DNA from: Desulfomonilaceae bacterium
GTDB taxonomy: Bacteria > Desulfobacterota > Desulfomonilia > Desulfomonilales > Desulfomonilaceae
NCBI GenBank assembly: GCA_041662605.1
Contig: JBAZSD010000004.1
Span: 124,001-188,000, forward strand
Direction: 5' to 3'
Length of the DNA stretch: 64,000 nt
In this document: in pieces, positions 9,732-18,241 of the stretch
Layout of the letters: each line of letters begins with the position of its first letter
How positions within the stretch are numbered: the stretch's first letter is position 1
Made by a program: the position numbers and the translations under genes
Notes under the pieces: generated by a model
Told to the model about the DNA's origin: nothing
Seen by the model: only the letters and a program-made list of their open reading frames with translations
Databases searched by the model: none

Positions 9732-9908
9732 ATGCCAGTCCCCAAAAAACGGGTTTCCCGTACAAGACGTGATAAGAGAAGAACTCACGACAAGTTGACT
9801 CCGGTAAATCTTTCGAAATGTCCGGAATGCTCCCAGCCTGTGGTTCCTCATAGGGTGTGCCCAAGCTGTGGTTATTATAAGAACCGGACAGTCCTCAATG
9901 TTGACTAG
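9732..9908 (+). CDS. rpmF: 50S ribosomal protein L32
   Basis: A 58-residue ORF beginning MPVPKKRVSRTRRDKRRTH encodes the basic N-terminus of L32, followed by a zinc ribbon with two Cys pairs (CPEC and CPSC) and the ending YKNRTVLNVD. It lies between DUF177 and fabD, the conserved yceD-rpmF-fab order. The four Cys are kept, so this is the zinc-binding form of L32. Confidence 0.97.
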   Translation: MPVPKKRVSRTRRDKRRTHDKLTPVNLSKCPECSQPVVPHRVCPSCGYYKNRTVLNVD

Positions 9909-9914
9909 CGAACT

Positions 9915-10892
9915 GTGACTCAAAGAATGGCGACCGATTTGTCATCCCCGGGTAACTCTTCTATTGCCGTAATGTTTCCTGGACAAGGGTCGCAATTCCC
10001 CGGAATGTGCTCAGATGTGGTGGCCCAAGACCCTGAGTCCCGCGAGACCTTGGAGTTTGCGGATGGGATCCTCGGTTATCCATTGAGCCAAATAATGGAG
10101 GGTAAAATCGGCGATGACCTAAATCAGACCGTGTATACCCAACCCGCCATATTTGTCCATTCCATGCTGATATGGCGTTTGATTCAGCGAAAAATCGGAC
10201 TCAAACCTGCCGGAGCCGTCGGTCATTCTCTAGGTGAATACAGCGCATTGTGCGCGGCAGGGGTGTTGAGTTTCGAGGATGGTCTAAAATTGGTAAAGAT
10301 TAGATCCGAGGCTATGAATAACGCCCAGGCCCCTGGATCTTGCGGAATGGCAGCTATAATCGGTGTTCCACACGATAGGATAAGTGAAATACTATCATCT
10401 GTCAGACAGGAATCCGTTCTGGCTATTGCCAATTACAATTCTCCAGACCAATGTGTAATCTCTGGGTCAATTGACGCAGTTGATCGAGCTGTTGAAGCCT
10501 TAAATAGAGAGAAGCGTTCACGCGTTGTCCGCTTACCTGTTTCGTCCGCGTTTCACACTAAACTTATGGGACCCGCGACCCAAACACTGGAGAAAAGTTT
10601 GGAAGGTGTTAGTTTCATATCCTCGAGAATTCCCGTTATAGCCAACTATAACGCTCAACCTTATCCCACAAGTCCCGGCGAAATGAGATCTCTCTTGTTG
10701 AAACAGTTAGTGTCCCCCGTTCTTTGGGAATCCTGTATAAGAAAGATGATAGGAATGGGAATGGGCCTCTTTGTAGAAATCGGTCCAGGAAAGGTCCTTT
10801 CAGGCCTGATAAAGAGAATAGACCGGTCGGTGTCGGTTATTGCCGTTCAGGATGTCCAGGCTATTGGCGATCTTGTCGGAGCGATCTCATGA
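9915..10892 (+). CDS. fabD: Malonyl-CoA:ACP transacylase
   Basis: FabD moves malonyl groups from CoA to acyl carrier protein for fatty-acid synthesis. The 325-residue length is normal. The N-terminal MFPGQGSQFPGM motif, the catalytic GHSLGEYSAL serine near residue 100 and the VSSAFHTKLM histidine near 213 are all present. The listed start is GTG at 9915; an ATG at 9927 is an equally good start and neither has a clear Shine-Dalgarno site. It overlaps fabG by ATGA. plsX and fabH, usually found between rpmF and fabD, are missing here. Confidence 0.95.
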   Translation: MTQRMATDLSSPGNSSIAVMFPGQGSQFPGMCSDVVAQDPESRETLEFADGILGYPLSQIMEGKIGDDLNQTVYTQPAIFVHSMLIWRLIQRKIGLKPAGAVGHSLGEYSALCAAGVLSFEDGLKLVKIRSEAMNNAQAPGSCGMAAIIGVPHDRISEILSSVRQESVLAIANYNSPDQCVISGSIDAVDRAVEALNREKRSRVVRLPVSSAFHTKLMGPATQTLEKSLEGVSFISSRIPVIANYNAQPYPTSPGEMRSLLLKQLVSPVLWESCIRKMIGMGMGLFVEIGPGKVLSGLIKRIDRSVSVIAVQDVQAIGDLVGAIS

Positions 10893-11653
10893 ATCAAGTC
10901 TCGACCCTGCTCGACCTTAACGGCAAAACGGCGTTGGTAACAGGGGCGGCAAAGGGAATTGGAAGAGAAATAGCGGTTCAACTTGCTCTCTGTGGCGCTT
11001 TCGTAATAATTAACTACAGATCTGACGACGATTCTGCAAAAAGAACTTTAGAATTAATTTCTGAAATAGGTGGCCAGGGTAGCCTCCACAAATTCGATGT
11101 TTCCGATAGTGAGGCTGTAGATTCGAACATCATCAAGGCTCTCAGTGAAAGGTTGTCCATTGAAATCCTCGTCAACAACGCGGGCATAGCCAGGGATGGT
11201 CTTCTCGGGCGCATGAAGGACGCGGACTGGCGAGATGTTCTGGATACCAACCTCACGGGGACATTCAACATGTGTAGGGCCTTAGCGAAGACCATGATCC
11301 GAAAACGCTACGGAAGAATAGTAAATATTTCCTCAACCGCAGGAGAACTTGGGAACGCCGGGCAAGTAAACTATTCAGCCTCAAAAGCCGGAATAATAGG
11401 ATTGACTAAAGCGCTTGCTCGGGAACTCGCTCCACGAAACATACTTGTGAACTGTGTGGCCCCAGGAATGATATGTAGCGGAATTTCAGAACAATTGAAC
11501 CAGGATCAACTCCAGACGATTCTACGTCATGTGCCGTTGGGAAGGCTCGGTCAGCCACGTGAGGTTGGTTTGGCAGTCGCTTTTCTGTGTTCAAATATGG
11601 CTGACTATATTACCGGTCAAGTGTTGAGAGTTAACGGTGGCCTATATATGTAA
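10889..11653 (+). CDS. fabG: 3-oxoacyl-ACP reductase
   Basis: FabG reduces 3-oxoacyl-ACP with NADPH. The true start is the ATG at 10889, which overlaps the fabD stop as ATGA; the open frame upstream of it is inside fabD. The 254-residue protein has the Rossmann motif TGAAKGIGR near residue 18, NNAG near 93, the catalytic Ser in NISSTAGELG and the YSASKAG Tyr/Lys pair near residue 160. It is translationally coupled to fabD and followed by acpP. Confidence 0.95.
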   Translation: MNQVSTLLDLNGKTALVTGAAKGIGREIAVQLALCGAFVIINYRSDDDSAKRTLELISEIGGQGSLHKFDVSDSEAVDSNIIKALSERLSIEILVNNAGIARDGLLGRMKDADWRDVLDTNLTGTFNMCRALAKTMIRKRYGRIVNISSTAGELGNAGQVNYSASKAGIIGLTKALARELAPRNILVNCVAPGMICSGISEQLNQDQLQTILRHVPLGRLGQPREVGLAVAFLCSNMADYITGQVLRVNGGLYM

Positions 11654-11755
11654 ATAGGCAGATGAAGATATGAATCGCGAAACTTTTGTTCCGACCTTCA
11701 TTAGGAACTATTTTTCGCTCTAGTTCATAGTGACAACATTTCAAGGAGATCCAGT

Positions 11756-12001
11756 ATGGACGATATTGAGAAAAAAATCGTGGAACTCGTCGCTGAAGTT
11801 TTAGTAGACGTAAACAAGGAAAACATAAGGTTGGATTCAAAGATCGTTGAAGACTTAGGAGCGGAGTCTTTGGACATCTATGATATGATCGCCCTACTTG
11901 AGGACGAATTTGGAATGGAAATTAGCGATGAGGAAGTCGAGAAGATTAGAACTGTTCAGGATGTGGCCGATTTTATCAAAGCCAGCCAGACGAAGTCCTA
12001 G
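11756..12001 (+). CDS. acpP: Acyl carrier protein
   Basis: This 81-residue acidic four-helix protein carries growing fatty acids on phosphopantetheine. The attachment serine is in LGAESLD near residue 40, where the usual motif is DSLD, so Asp is replaced by Glu. A strong AAGGAG site precedes the ATG. It sits between fabG and fabF as in most bacteria. The 102-bp gap from fabG contains no evident promoter. Confidence 0.96.
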   Translation: MDDIEKKIVELVAEVLVDVNKENIRLDSKIVEDLGAESLDIYDMIALLEDEFGMEISDEEVEKIRTVQDVADFIKASQTKS

Positions 12002-12037
12002 ATTTTACTTCCATTCTTGAAAGATCGGGAGGAACGC

Positions 12038-13279
12038 TTGCGGCGTAGGGTTGCAATTACTGGAATGGGATTGGTCACCTGTCTTGGATCAGGTGTGGAC
12101 CAAAATTGGAAGGAACTTACAAACGGTCATTCTGGCATTACGGCTATAACTTCGTTTGACCCTCATAGACTTATCACAAAAATCGCCGGTGAAGTTCGAT
12201 CCGACTTCGATCCGGAGGCGCGAGTTTCAGCCAAGGAACTACGACGCCTGGACAGGCACCAGCAAATCGGTCTTGTAGCTGCGTGTCAGGCCGTTGCGCA
12301 AGCTGGTCTGACGACTCCACCTGAGGATCCCTACCGTTATGCAGTCATAACAGGTTCTGGAATTGGGGGACTGAGCACGATTCAGTTGGGGCAAGAGGTA
12401 TTAAGAGAAAAGGGCCCGAAGAGAATGCCCCCCTTGATGATTCCTATGGCGGTTGTGAATTTGCTGCCTGGCTTGGTTGCAATGAGATTCGGATTTAAGG
12501 GGCCCAATTTTGGAGTGGTCAACGCGTGCGCTTCAAGCGCTTCCGCTATTGGGGAGGCGTATCGACTTGTGGCATTAGGAGTTTCCGATGTCGCTGTCTC
12601 TGGTGGTACTGAAGCGGTTGTGGGTGAGTTTGCTATTTCAGCCTTTAATGCATTAAGGGCTCTCTCTACTAGAAACAGTGATCCGGAAAAGGCTTCCCGA
12701 CCTTTCGACGCTGGTCGAGATGGGTTTGTGCTGGCCGAGGGCGCAGGGATGATGATTCTGGAATCTTTCGATCATGCTCAAAGCAGAGGCGCGTTGATTC
12801 TTGGAGAAATAGCTGGCTACGGAGCCACTTCTGACGCCTACCATATTGTAATGCCGGATCCAGAAGGCGCAGGTGCCTATGAAGCCATGCGTCTCGCTCT
12901 TGAAGACGCCGGGATATCGCCTGAGCAGGTCCAGTATATAAATGCTCATGGAACATCCACGGAACTCAACGATAAGACTGAAACCGTGGCTATTAAACGC
13001 CTATTCGGAGATTCGGCTTATGACATTTCAATAAGTTCGACAAAATCCATGACTGGTCACGCATTAGGAGCCGCAGGGGCTATTGAGGCTATTTTTACCG
13101 CTTTGACCCTGCAAACGGGTGTGATTCCTCCAACAATAAATCTTGAGGATCCTGATCCCGAGTGTGATCTTAACTATACGCCAAATAAGAGTGTGGACCG
13201 GATTGTGGAATTCGGCTTGTCCAATAGCTTCGCGTTCGGGGGGCAAAACGTCTCGCTTCTCCTGAGGAGAACACAGTAG
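12038..13279 (+). CDS. fabF: 3-oxoacyl-ACP synthase II
   Basis: FabF condenses malonyl-ACP with acyl-ACP. I selected the TTG at 12038: GGGAGG at 12027-12032 gives a 5-base spacer and the protein starts MRRRVAITGMG, 413 residues, the normal size. The longer frame from 12017 lacks such a site. The catalytic Cys is in VNACASSASA near residue 165 (the usual form is TACAT-like), with the two His in NAHGTSTELND near 305 and SMTGHALGAAG near 340. It is 2 bp upstream of rpiB. Confidence 0.95.
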   Translation: MRRRVAITGMGLVTCLGSGVDQNWKELTNGHSGITAITSFDPHRLITKIAGEVRSDFDPEARVSAKELRRLDRHQQIGLVAACQAVAQAGLTTPPEDPYRYAVITGSGIGGLSTIQLGQEVLREKGPKRMPPLMIPMAVVNLLPGLVAMRFGFKGPNFGVVNACASSASAIGEAYRLVALGVSDVAVSGGTEAVVGEFAISAFNALRALSTRNSDPEKASRPFDAGRDGFVLAEGAGMMILESFDHAQSRGALILGEIAGYGATSDAYHIVMPDPEGAGAYEAMRLALEDAGISPEQVQYINAHGTSTELNDKTETVAIKRLFGDSAYDISISSTKSMTGHALGAAGAIEAIFTALTLQTGVIPPTINLEDPDPECDLNYTPNKSVDRIVEFGLSNSFAFGGQNVSLLLRRTQ

Positions 13280-13280
13280 A

Positions 13281-13721
13281 ATGGCAAATATTTTAGTCGG
13301 CTCTGATCATGCTGGATTTGCCTTCAAGGAACTTGTCAAGAAACGCCTCGCAGCGTTGGGTTTTGAAGCCGTGGATGTTGGTTGTTTTTCCGAGGCTTCT
13401 TGTGATTACCCTATATTTGCGCGTGATTTGTGCGAAAAAATCCAGCAAAACGTCGAAAAAAAAGGTGTCCTGATATGTGGCACAGGGTTGGGAATGTCCA
13501 TGGCGGCCAACAGATTCAAAGGTGTAAGGGCTGCGCTGTGCGCAAATGAATATCATGCTAGGATGAGCAGAGCCCACAATGACTCAAATGTGTTGTGCCT
13601 TGGGGCCCGTGTACTGGGACAAGACCTTGCTTTATCAATTTTGGAAGTTTGGCTCGCCACCGAATTTGAAGGTGGGCGGCATCAAGGAAGAGTAGACATG
13701 ATTGAGTCAATCTGCACATGA
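13281..13721 (+). CDS. rpiB: Ribose-5-phosphate isomerase B
   Basis: RpiB interconverts ribose-5-phosphate and ribulose-5-phosphate. The 146-residue protein contains GSDHAGFAFK near residue 7, the catalytic Cys region ICGTGLGMSMAANR near 65 and NDSNVLCLGARVLG near 100, all typical of RpiB/LacAB. It lies directly after fabF and before glyA, an order seen in many deltaproteobacteria. Confidence 0.95.
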   Translation: MANILVGSDHAGFAFKELVKKRLAALGFEAVDVGCFSEASCDYPIFARDLCEKIQQNVEKKGVLICGTGLGMSMAANRFKGVRAALCANEYHARMSRAHNDSNVLCLGARVLGQDLALSILEVWLATEFEGGRHQGRVDMIESICT

Positions 13722-13860
13722 AACTCCTTGTTTACAGGACCGTAAGACTTAAACCGACATGAGACATCCAAATTCCTTGCACGTTACAATTTCAAAAGAC
13801 ATGTCTGATAACTAGAGCACCCTGACTCTCATCAAGTCAAGGCTTCCATAAAGGAACGAA

Positions 13861-15114
13861 ATGAGTTCACTTCAAAGCACTGATCCAGAAGTATATGACA
13901 TCATTCAGCAGGAAAGGCTGCGGCAAGAATATCGACTTGAATTGATAGCGTCTGAAAACTTCACATCAAAAGCGGTCATGGAAGCCCAAGGCAGCATTCT
14001 AACAAACAAATACGCTGAAGGCTATCCTGGTCGTAGATACTATGGAGGCTGTGTCAACGTTGATTTAATCGAGGAACTGGCTAGGGATCGAGCCAAACAA
14101 ATTTTTGGGATGGAACATGCAAATGTGCAACCCCACTCCGGAACCCAGGCAAATATGTCCGTCTACTTTTCAGTCATGGGCCCGGGAGACAATTATCTCG
14201 GTATGGACTTGGCTCACGGTGGCCATTTATCTATGGGGCACCCCAAGAATTTTTCCGGTAAAATTTACCATGTTATTCCCTATGCCGTTCGACGTGAAGA
14301 TCATCGGATAGATTATGACATGGTCCGGGATCTCGCAATAAGATTTAGACCAAGAATGATTATTGCCGGCGCAAGCGCCTATCCCAGGATCATTGATTAT
14401 TCTATATTCGGGGAGATATGCAAGGAAGTGGACGCTATTTTGATGGCTGACATCGCTCATATCGCCGGCCTTGTAGTCGCTGGTCTCCATCCTTCCCCCG
14501 CTCCGTACGCCGACTTTGTGACTACTACCACCCACAAAACCCTTCGTGGGCCTAGAGGCGGCATCGTGATGTGCCGAAAAAAATGGGCCTCTGTTCTAGA
14601 CTCCTGCATATTTCCCGGTATGCAAGGAGGCCCTCTTATGCATGTCATCGCCGGCAAGGCCGTAGCTTTGAAAGAAGCCGCCACACAAACATTCAGAGAC
14701 TACCAGGCGCAAGTTATACGTAATGCTCAGACACTCGCGGAAGAATTGATGAATCTCGGTTTCTCCATAGTATCCGGCGGCACAGACAATCATCTGGTCC
14801 TGGTAGATCTCACCGAAAAAAATGTTAATGGGGCTCAAGCTCAGGAAATTCTTGAATTAGCCGGTATTACAGTTAACAAGAATACCATTCCATTTGATCC
14901 ACTGCCTCCGGGAAAGGCGTCCGGGATAAGAATTGGAACACCAGCGGTTACTACGCGAGCCATGGGAACGGAAGAAATGCGCTTGATAGCGTCTTGGATA
15001 TCGGAAGCCCTGGACAATCGATCAAATGACATTGTGATAGGACGCATTAAGAACAGTGTTAAAGAAATGTGTAGCAAGTTCCCTCTTTACACTGAAACGG
15101 AAAATGGGATGTAA
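13861..15114 (+). CDS. glyA: Serine hydroxymethyltransferase
   Basis: GlyA is the PLP enzyme that interconverts serine and glycine with tetrahydrofolate. The 417-residue protein shows LIASENFTS near residue 28, NKYAEGYPGRRYYGG near 48, the PLP lysine in TTTTHKTLRGPRGG near 225 and GGTDNHL near 300. AAGGAACGA lies just before the ATG. It is 139 bp after rpiB. Confidence 0.97.
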   Translation: MSSLQSTDPEVYDIIQQERLRQEYRLELIASENFTSKAVMEAQGSILTNKYAEGYPGRRYYGGCVNVDLIEELARDRAKQIFGMEHANVQPHSGTQANMSVYFSVMGPGDNYLGMDLAHGGHLSMGHPKNFSGKIYHVIPYAVRREDHRIDYDMVRDLAIRFRPRMIIAGASAYPRIIDYSIFGEICKEVDAILMADIAHIAGLVVAGLHPSPAPYADFVTTTTHKTLRGPRGGIVMCRKKWASVLDSCIFPGMQGGPLMHVIAGKAVALKEAATQTFRDYQAQVIRNAQTLAEELMNLGFSIVSGGTDNHLVLVDLTEKNVNGAQAQEILELAGITVNKNTIPFDPLPPGKASGIRIGTPAVTTRAMGTEEMRLIASWISEALDNRSNDIVIGRIKNSVKEMCSKFPLYTETENGM

Positions 15115-15115
15115 A

Positions 15116-15583
15116 ATGACAGGCATAAACAATTTGAGACATGTTGAATTATTTCCTGAAAGACGTTTTGAAGATAGCTTCCCGTTTGTTTTTTGGTTCG
15201 CAGGACTTTGGTTTTATCTCAAGAGTTTTCTTTATTTATGCTATCTTTACATGCTTGGCCTAGATCCAACCCCCTATTCAACCGCCGCCTCTTTCGAGAT
15301 TTTTTACTTTGCAATAGCCATGATTCCGGCATTTGTCCTTGGGGTGGCTTTTTGGAACGAGAAGGCGATTTCTCTAGCGGCAGGAATAGTTTATCTCATT
15401 ATAGATACTCCTATTCTTAGTTTTCACGTTTTGCGTATGGCGGACGAAGGCTATCTCGATTCTGGTCTTACACAGTTTCTTGAAATCGGCAGTTTGGCTA
15501 TGAACGTTATAATATTGGGGTGGCTCATTGGATCGCGTTCCACTGTGAAAACCGGCTCATCAGGTTCACATAAACTTAAGTAA
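15116..15583 (+). CDS. Small integral membrane protein, function unknown
   Basis: The frame is open from 15056 inside glyA, but the ATG at 15116 directly follows the glyA stop and is the likely start; an ATG at 15104 is the alternative. The 155-residue product has about four hydrophobic segments (about residues 22-45, 60-75, 82-100 and 122-140). A loop contains NEKAIS. I do not recognise the family. It is probably cotranscribed with glyA. Confidence 0.65.
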   Translation: MTGINNLRHVELFPERRFEDSFPFVFWFAGLWFYLKSFLYLCYLYMLGLDPTPYSTAASFEIFYFAIAMIPAFVLGVAFWNEKAISLAAGIVYLIIDTPILSFHVLRMADEGYLDSGLTQFLEIGSLAMNVIILGWLIGSRSTVKTGSSGSHKLK

Positions 15584-15697
15584 TTATTACAGCAGCTCTT
15601 TCAATCTATAGGCTAATGACTTGATGTTTTCTTCAGACTCGCTCTACTATATCTAGTTGGAACTCAGTGGGTAACATAAGTAATTTAGAGCGCAGAA

Positions 15698-15726
15698 TTG
15701 ACAATAACGTTAATTATTGATATAAT
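15698..15726 (+). promoter_or_regulatory. Consensus sigma-70 promoter
   Basis: A perfect TTGACA (15698-15703), a 17-bp spacer and a perfect TATAAT (15721-15726) form the closest match to consensus seen in the window. The predicted start of transcription is near 15733. There is no ORF in the first 90 bases downstream. Confidence 0.75.
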
Positions 15727-15732
15727 ACCTCT

Positions 15733-15822
15733 ATAAGTTAAAGCGAAGCTTTATGACTAAAAACCTCAACGCTTCGTTACCTCCTAAAGCCGAGCCACCG
15801 TTAAGCTCGGCAATTTTTTTTG
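15733..15822 (+). ncRNA. Candidate small RNA (or terminated leader) with exposed anti-Shine-Dalgarno sequence
   Basis: From the predicted start near 15733 the RNA would be about 90 nt. It can form an 8-bp hairpin (AGCGAAGC at 15742-15749 with GCTTCGTT at 15771-15778, 21-nt loop), then a single-stranded linker containing ACCTCCT (15779-15785), then the terminator hairpin. ACCTCCT is complementary to the consensus Shine-Dalgarno sequence, and the first loop carries a second ACCTC. This layout fits a trans-acting RNA that blocks ribosome-binding sites. The alternative is an attenuator in a long fdhA leader, since fdhA starts 222 bp downstream. No known family was recognised. Confidence 0.6.
15790..15822 (+). 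terminator. Rho-independent terminator
   Basis: GCCGAGC (15790-15796) pairs with GCTCGGC (15806-15812) around a 9-nt loop and is followed by AA and eight T (15815-15822). It is a classic intrinsic terminator. Confidence 0.85.
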
Positions 15823-16044
15823 CCTATTCTTTGTCGAATCCCCAACCTTTAGCCGTTGATTGTGTCTTGATTAGAAACAGAGCGAGTGATACATTGATCT
15901 CTACTTCGGTTTTAGTATGTCCATAGAACTTAATCGAAATTATTTGTCTCGTTTGTTTTGATTGTCACACTTAATTTTCTTCCACCGCGGCATTATTTTA
16001 TGCTGGTCGGAGGTGGACAGCGTGAACTCCTGTGAGGTGACGGC

Positions 16045-18123
16045 GTGATGGATCTTAAATATGTAAGAACAACCTGCCCTTATTGCGGATGTGGATGCGA
16101 GATGCTGCTGGAAACTGTGGACGGTAAGATTACCGGTACAGTGCCTTCCAAGACAAACCCAATGAATCAGGGAAAGCTATGCATAAAGGGTTGGAATGTC
16201 CATGAGTTTGTACAGAGCCCCAAAAGGCTTACCCAACCTTTATTGAAAAAAGAAGGGGTCTTGCAAGAAGTTTCTTGGGATGAGGCGCTTAACTTTACGG
16301 CGTCCCGGCTCCAGGAAATCAAGTCCAAATACGGTGGAGACAGCATGGCCTTTCTCACCTCGGCAAAATGCAGCAATGAGGAAAATTACCTCTTCCAGAA
16401 GTTCTGTCGAGTAGGATTTGGAACCAATAATATAGATCATTGCGCACGCCTTTGACACTCTTCCACGGTGGCAGGTCTTGCCGCCGCTTTCGGAAGTGGA
16501 GCCATGACCAACTCGATCCCCGAAATAGAGGACGCTGACTGTATCTTTATCATAGGGTCAAATACATCGGTGGCTCACCCCTTAATCGCCACCAGAATTT
16601 ACAGGGCAAAGGCGAAAGGGGCTAAAGTCATTGTTGCGGACCCAAGAAAGATTCACCTCACTGGAATAGCCGATGTCCATGTTCGACAAAAGTTGGGGTC
16701 GGATGTAGCTTTGTTGAACGGCATGATGAATGTGATTATATCCAAGAATCTCCATGACAAGGCTTTTGTTGATGAGCGCACTGAAGGGTTTGAAAAACTC
16801 GAAGAAACCCTAAAGAATTATCCTGTCGAGAGAGCGGCGGAAATCACTGGAATTTCGGCCGATCTAATTGAAAACATAGCGGTAATGTTCGCGTCATCAG
16901 AAAAATCCACAATATTGTACGCTATGGGGATCACGCAGCACTCCCATGGAGTTGACAATGTTAAGTCATTGGCCAACCTGTCAATGTTGACGGGCAAGAT
17001 TGGCAAAGCTTCCTGCGGGGTGAACCCTCTACGTGGACAAAACAACGTTCAAGGCGCCTGCGACATGGGAGGGCTTCCCAATGTTTATCCCGCATACCAG
17101 GTTGTGACTGATGAGAATAACCGAAAGAAATTTGAGGAATTCTGGGGCTCCCAGATGTCATCCAAGGTCGGATTCACGATCATGGAAATGATGCATGGTC
17201 TTGAAGACGGATCTGTAAAAGGAATGATGATTCTTGGAGAAAACCCTCTAGGTAGCGACCCGGATGTTCGACATGTCAAACACGCTTTAGAGGAAGCGGA
17301 ATTTCTGTGCGTTATTGACATCTTTTTGACCGACACCGCCAAGATCGCGGATGTTGTTTTCCCCGGATCGGCGTTTGCAGAAAAGGATGGGACATTTTCC
17401 AACACCGAGCGGAACGTGCTTCGCATACGCAAAGCCATCGAGCCTCCTGGTGAAGCTAGGGCTGATTGGCGCATTATCTGTGATATTTCGACCAGTTTTG
17501 GACTCCCCATGAGCTATGAGTCCCCTGAAAAAATCTTCGAGGAAATCTGCCAGGTCACCCCCAGCTATGCGGGCTTGAGCTACGAACGTCTGGAAAGTGG
17601 GGGCATCCCTTGGCCTTGCCCGACCAAAGAGCATCCAGGCTCCCCCATCCTTCACAAAGAAAGGTTTACCAGAGGAAAGGGACTCTTTCACGCTCTAGAA
17701 TACCGACCGCCTGAAGAACTGGCCGACGAAGAATATCCTTTGTTACTAACAACAGGGAGGTTCTTTCCACACTACCATACTGGAACCATGACACGAAATT
17801 CTCCTACACTGGACAACGAGATGCCCGAGGGTCACATTGAGATTCATCCATACGACGCAAAGGATATCGGATTGACAAATGGCAGGGATTGTAAAATCGT
17901 CTCCCGCCGCGGAGAGGTTGTAACAAAAGCTTTGGTGACGGACGTAGTAGAACCCGGAACCATATTCATGAGTTTTCATTTCATGGAAGCCAACGCGAAT
18001 GTACTTACCAATGCGGCTCTCGATCCTATATGCAAAATTCCTGAGTACAAGGTATGCGCTGTTAGAGTTGAAAAGCTGGCCGTGTCATCAGAAGGTGAAA
18101 TGAAAGCCGCTGCAAACGGCTGA
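16045..18123 (+). CDS. fdhA: Selenocysteine-containing formate dehydrogenase catalytic subunit
   Basis: This molybdenum or tungsten bis-MGD enzyme oxidises formate or reduces CO2. It is read through an in-frame UGA at 16453-16455 as selenocysteine (residue 137), in the family context CARL-U-HSSTVAGL; E. coli FdhF has Sec at 140. The full product is 692 residues. An N-terminal [4Fe-4S] site uses CPYCGCGC and LCIKGW (Cys 11, 14, 18, 46), and the C-terminal domain has the MGD-binding LLTTGRFFPHYHTGTMTR. Start is GTG 16045 or ATG 16048 behind GAGG. No electron-transfer subunit is adjacent; fdhD and a ModE-like gene follow convergently. The Sec call is supported by a SECIS-like hairpin. Confidence 0.96.
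16453..16485 (+). promoter_or_regulatory. Selenocysteine UGA codon and bacterial SECIS element
   Basis: UGA at 16453-16455 is followed after 11 nt by a 7-bp stem GGTGGCA (16467-16473)/TGCCGCC (16479-16485) closing the loop GGTCT (16474-16478). Spacing and the A-GGTCT apex match, as I recall it, the E. coli fdhF SECIS that binds SelB. Confidence 0.92.
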
Positions 18124-18141
18124 AATCCTATCACTACAATT

Positions 18142-18185
18142 ACGGCCCGGATTGGATCTGCTTGTCACGTCCCGCTCTGGGCCGT
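18142..18185. terminator. Possible hairpin between convergent fdhA and fdhD
   Basis: ACGGCCC (18142-18148) can pair with GGGCCGT (18179-18185) across a 30-nt loop in the convergent intergenic space. There is no U-run directly after it, so the terminator call is weak. Confidence 0.3.
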
Positions 18186-18241
18186 TAATACAATTGCAAC
18201 AAATTCCTGACTAAAGCCACAAAAGCATTTTTAGAAAAAAT

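Larger units (their letters stand above)
15584..16044 (+). other. Intergenic region with a self-contained small-RNA-like transcription unit
   Basis: No protein gene is supported in these 461 bases. They hold a strong promoter (15698-15726), a roughly 90-nt predicted transcript and a rho-independent terminator (15790-15822). A further 222 bp before fdhA show no clear promoter; GAGG at 16034-16037 serves fdhA. Confidence 0.6.

Noticed and set aside
16045..16468. Apparent in-frame stop splitting fdhA, as if a pseudogene
   Set aside because: The stop is UGA at the known selenocysteine position and is followed by a SECIS-like hairpin, so the gene is intact.
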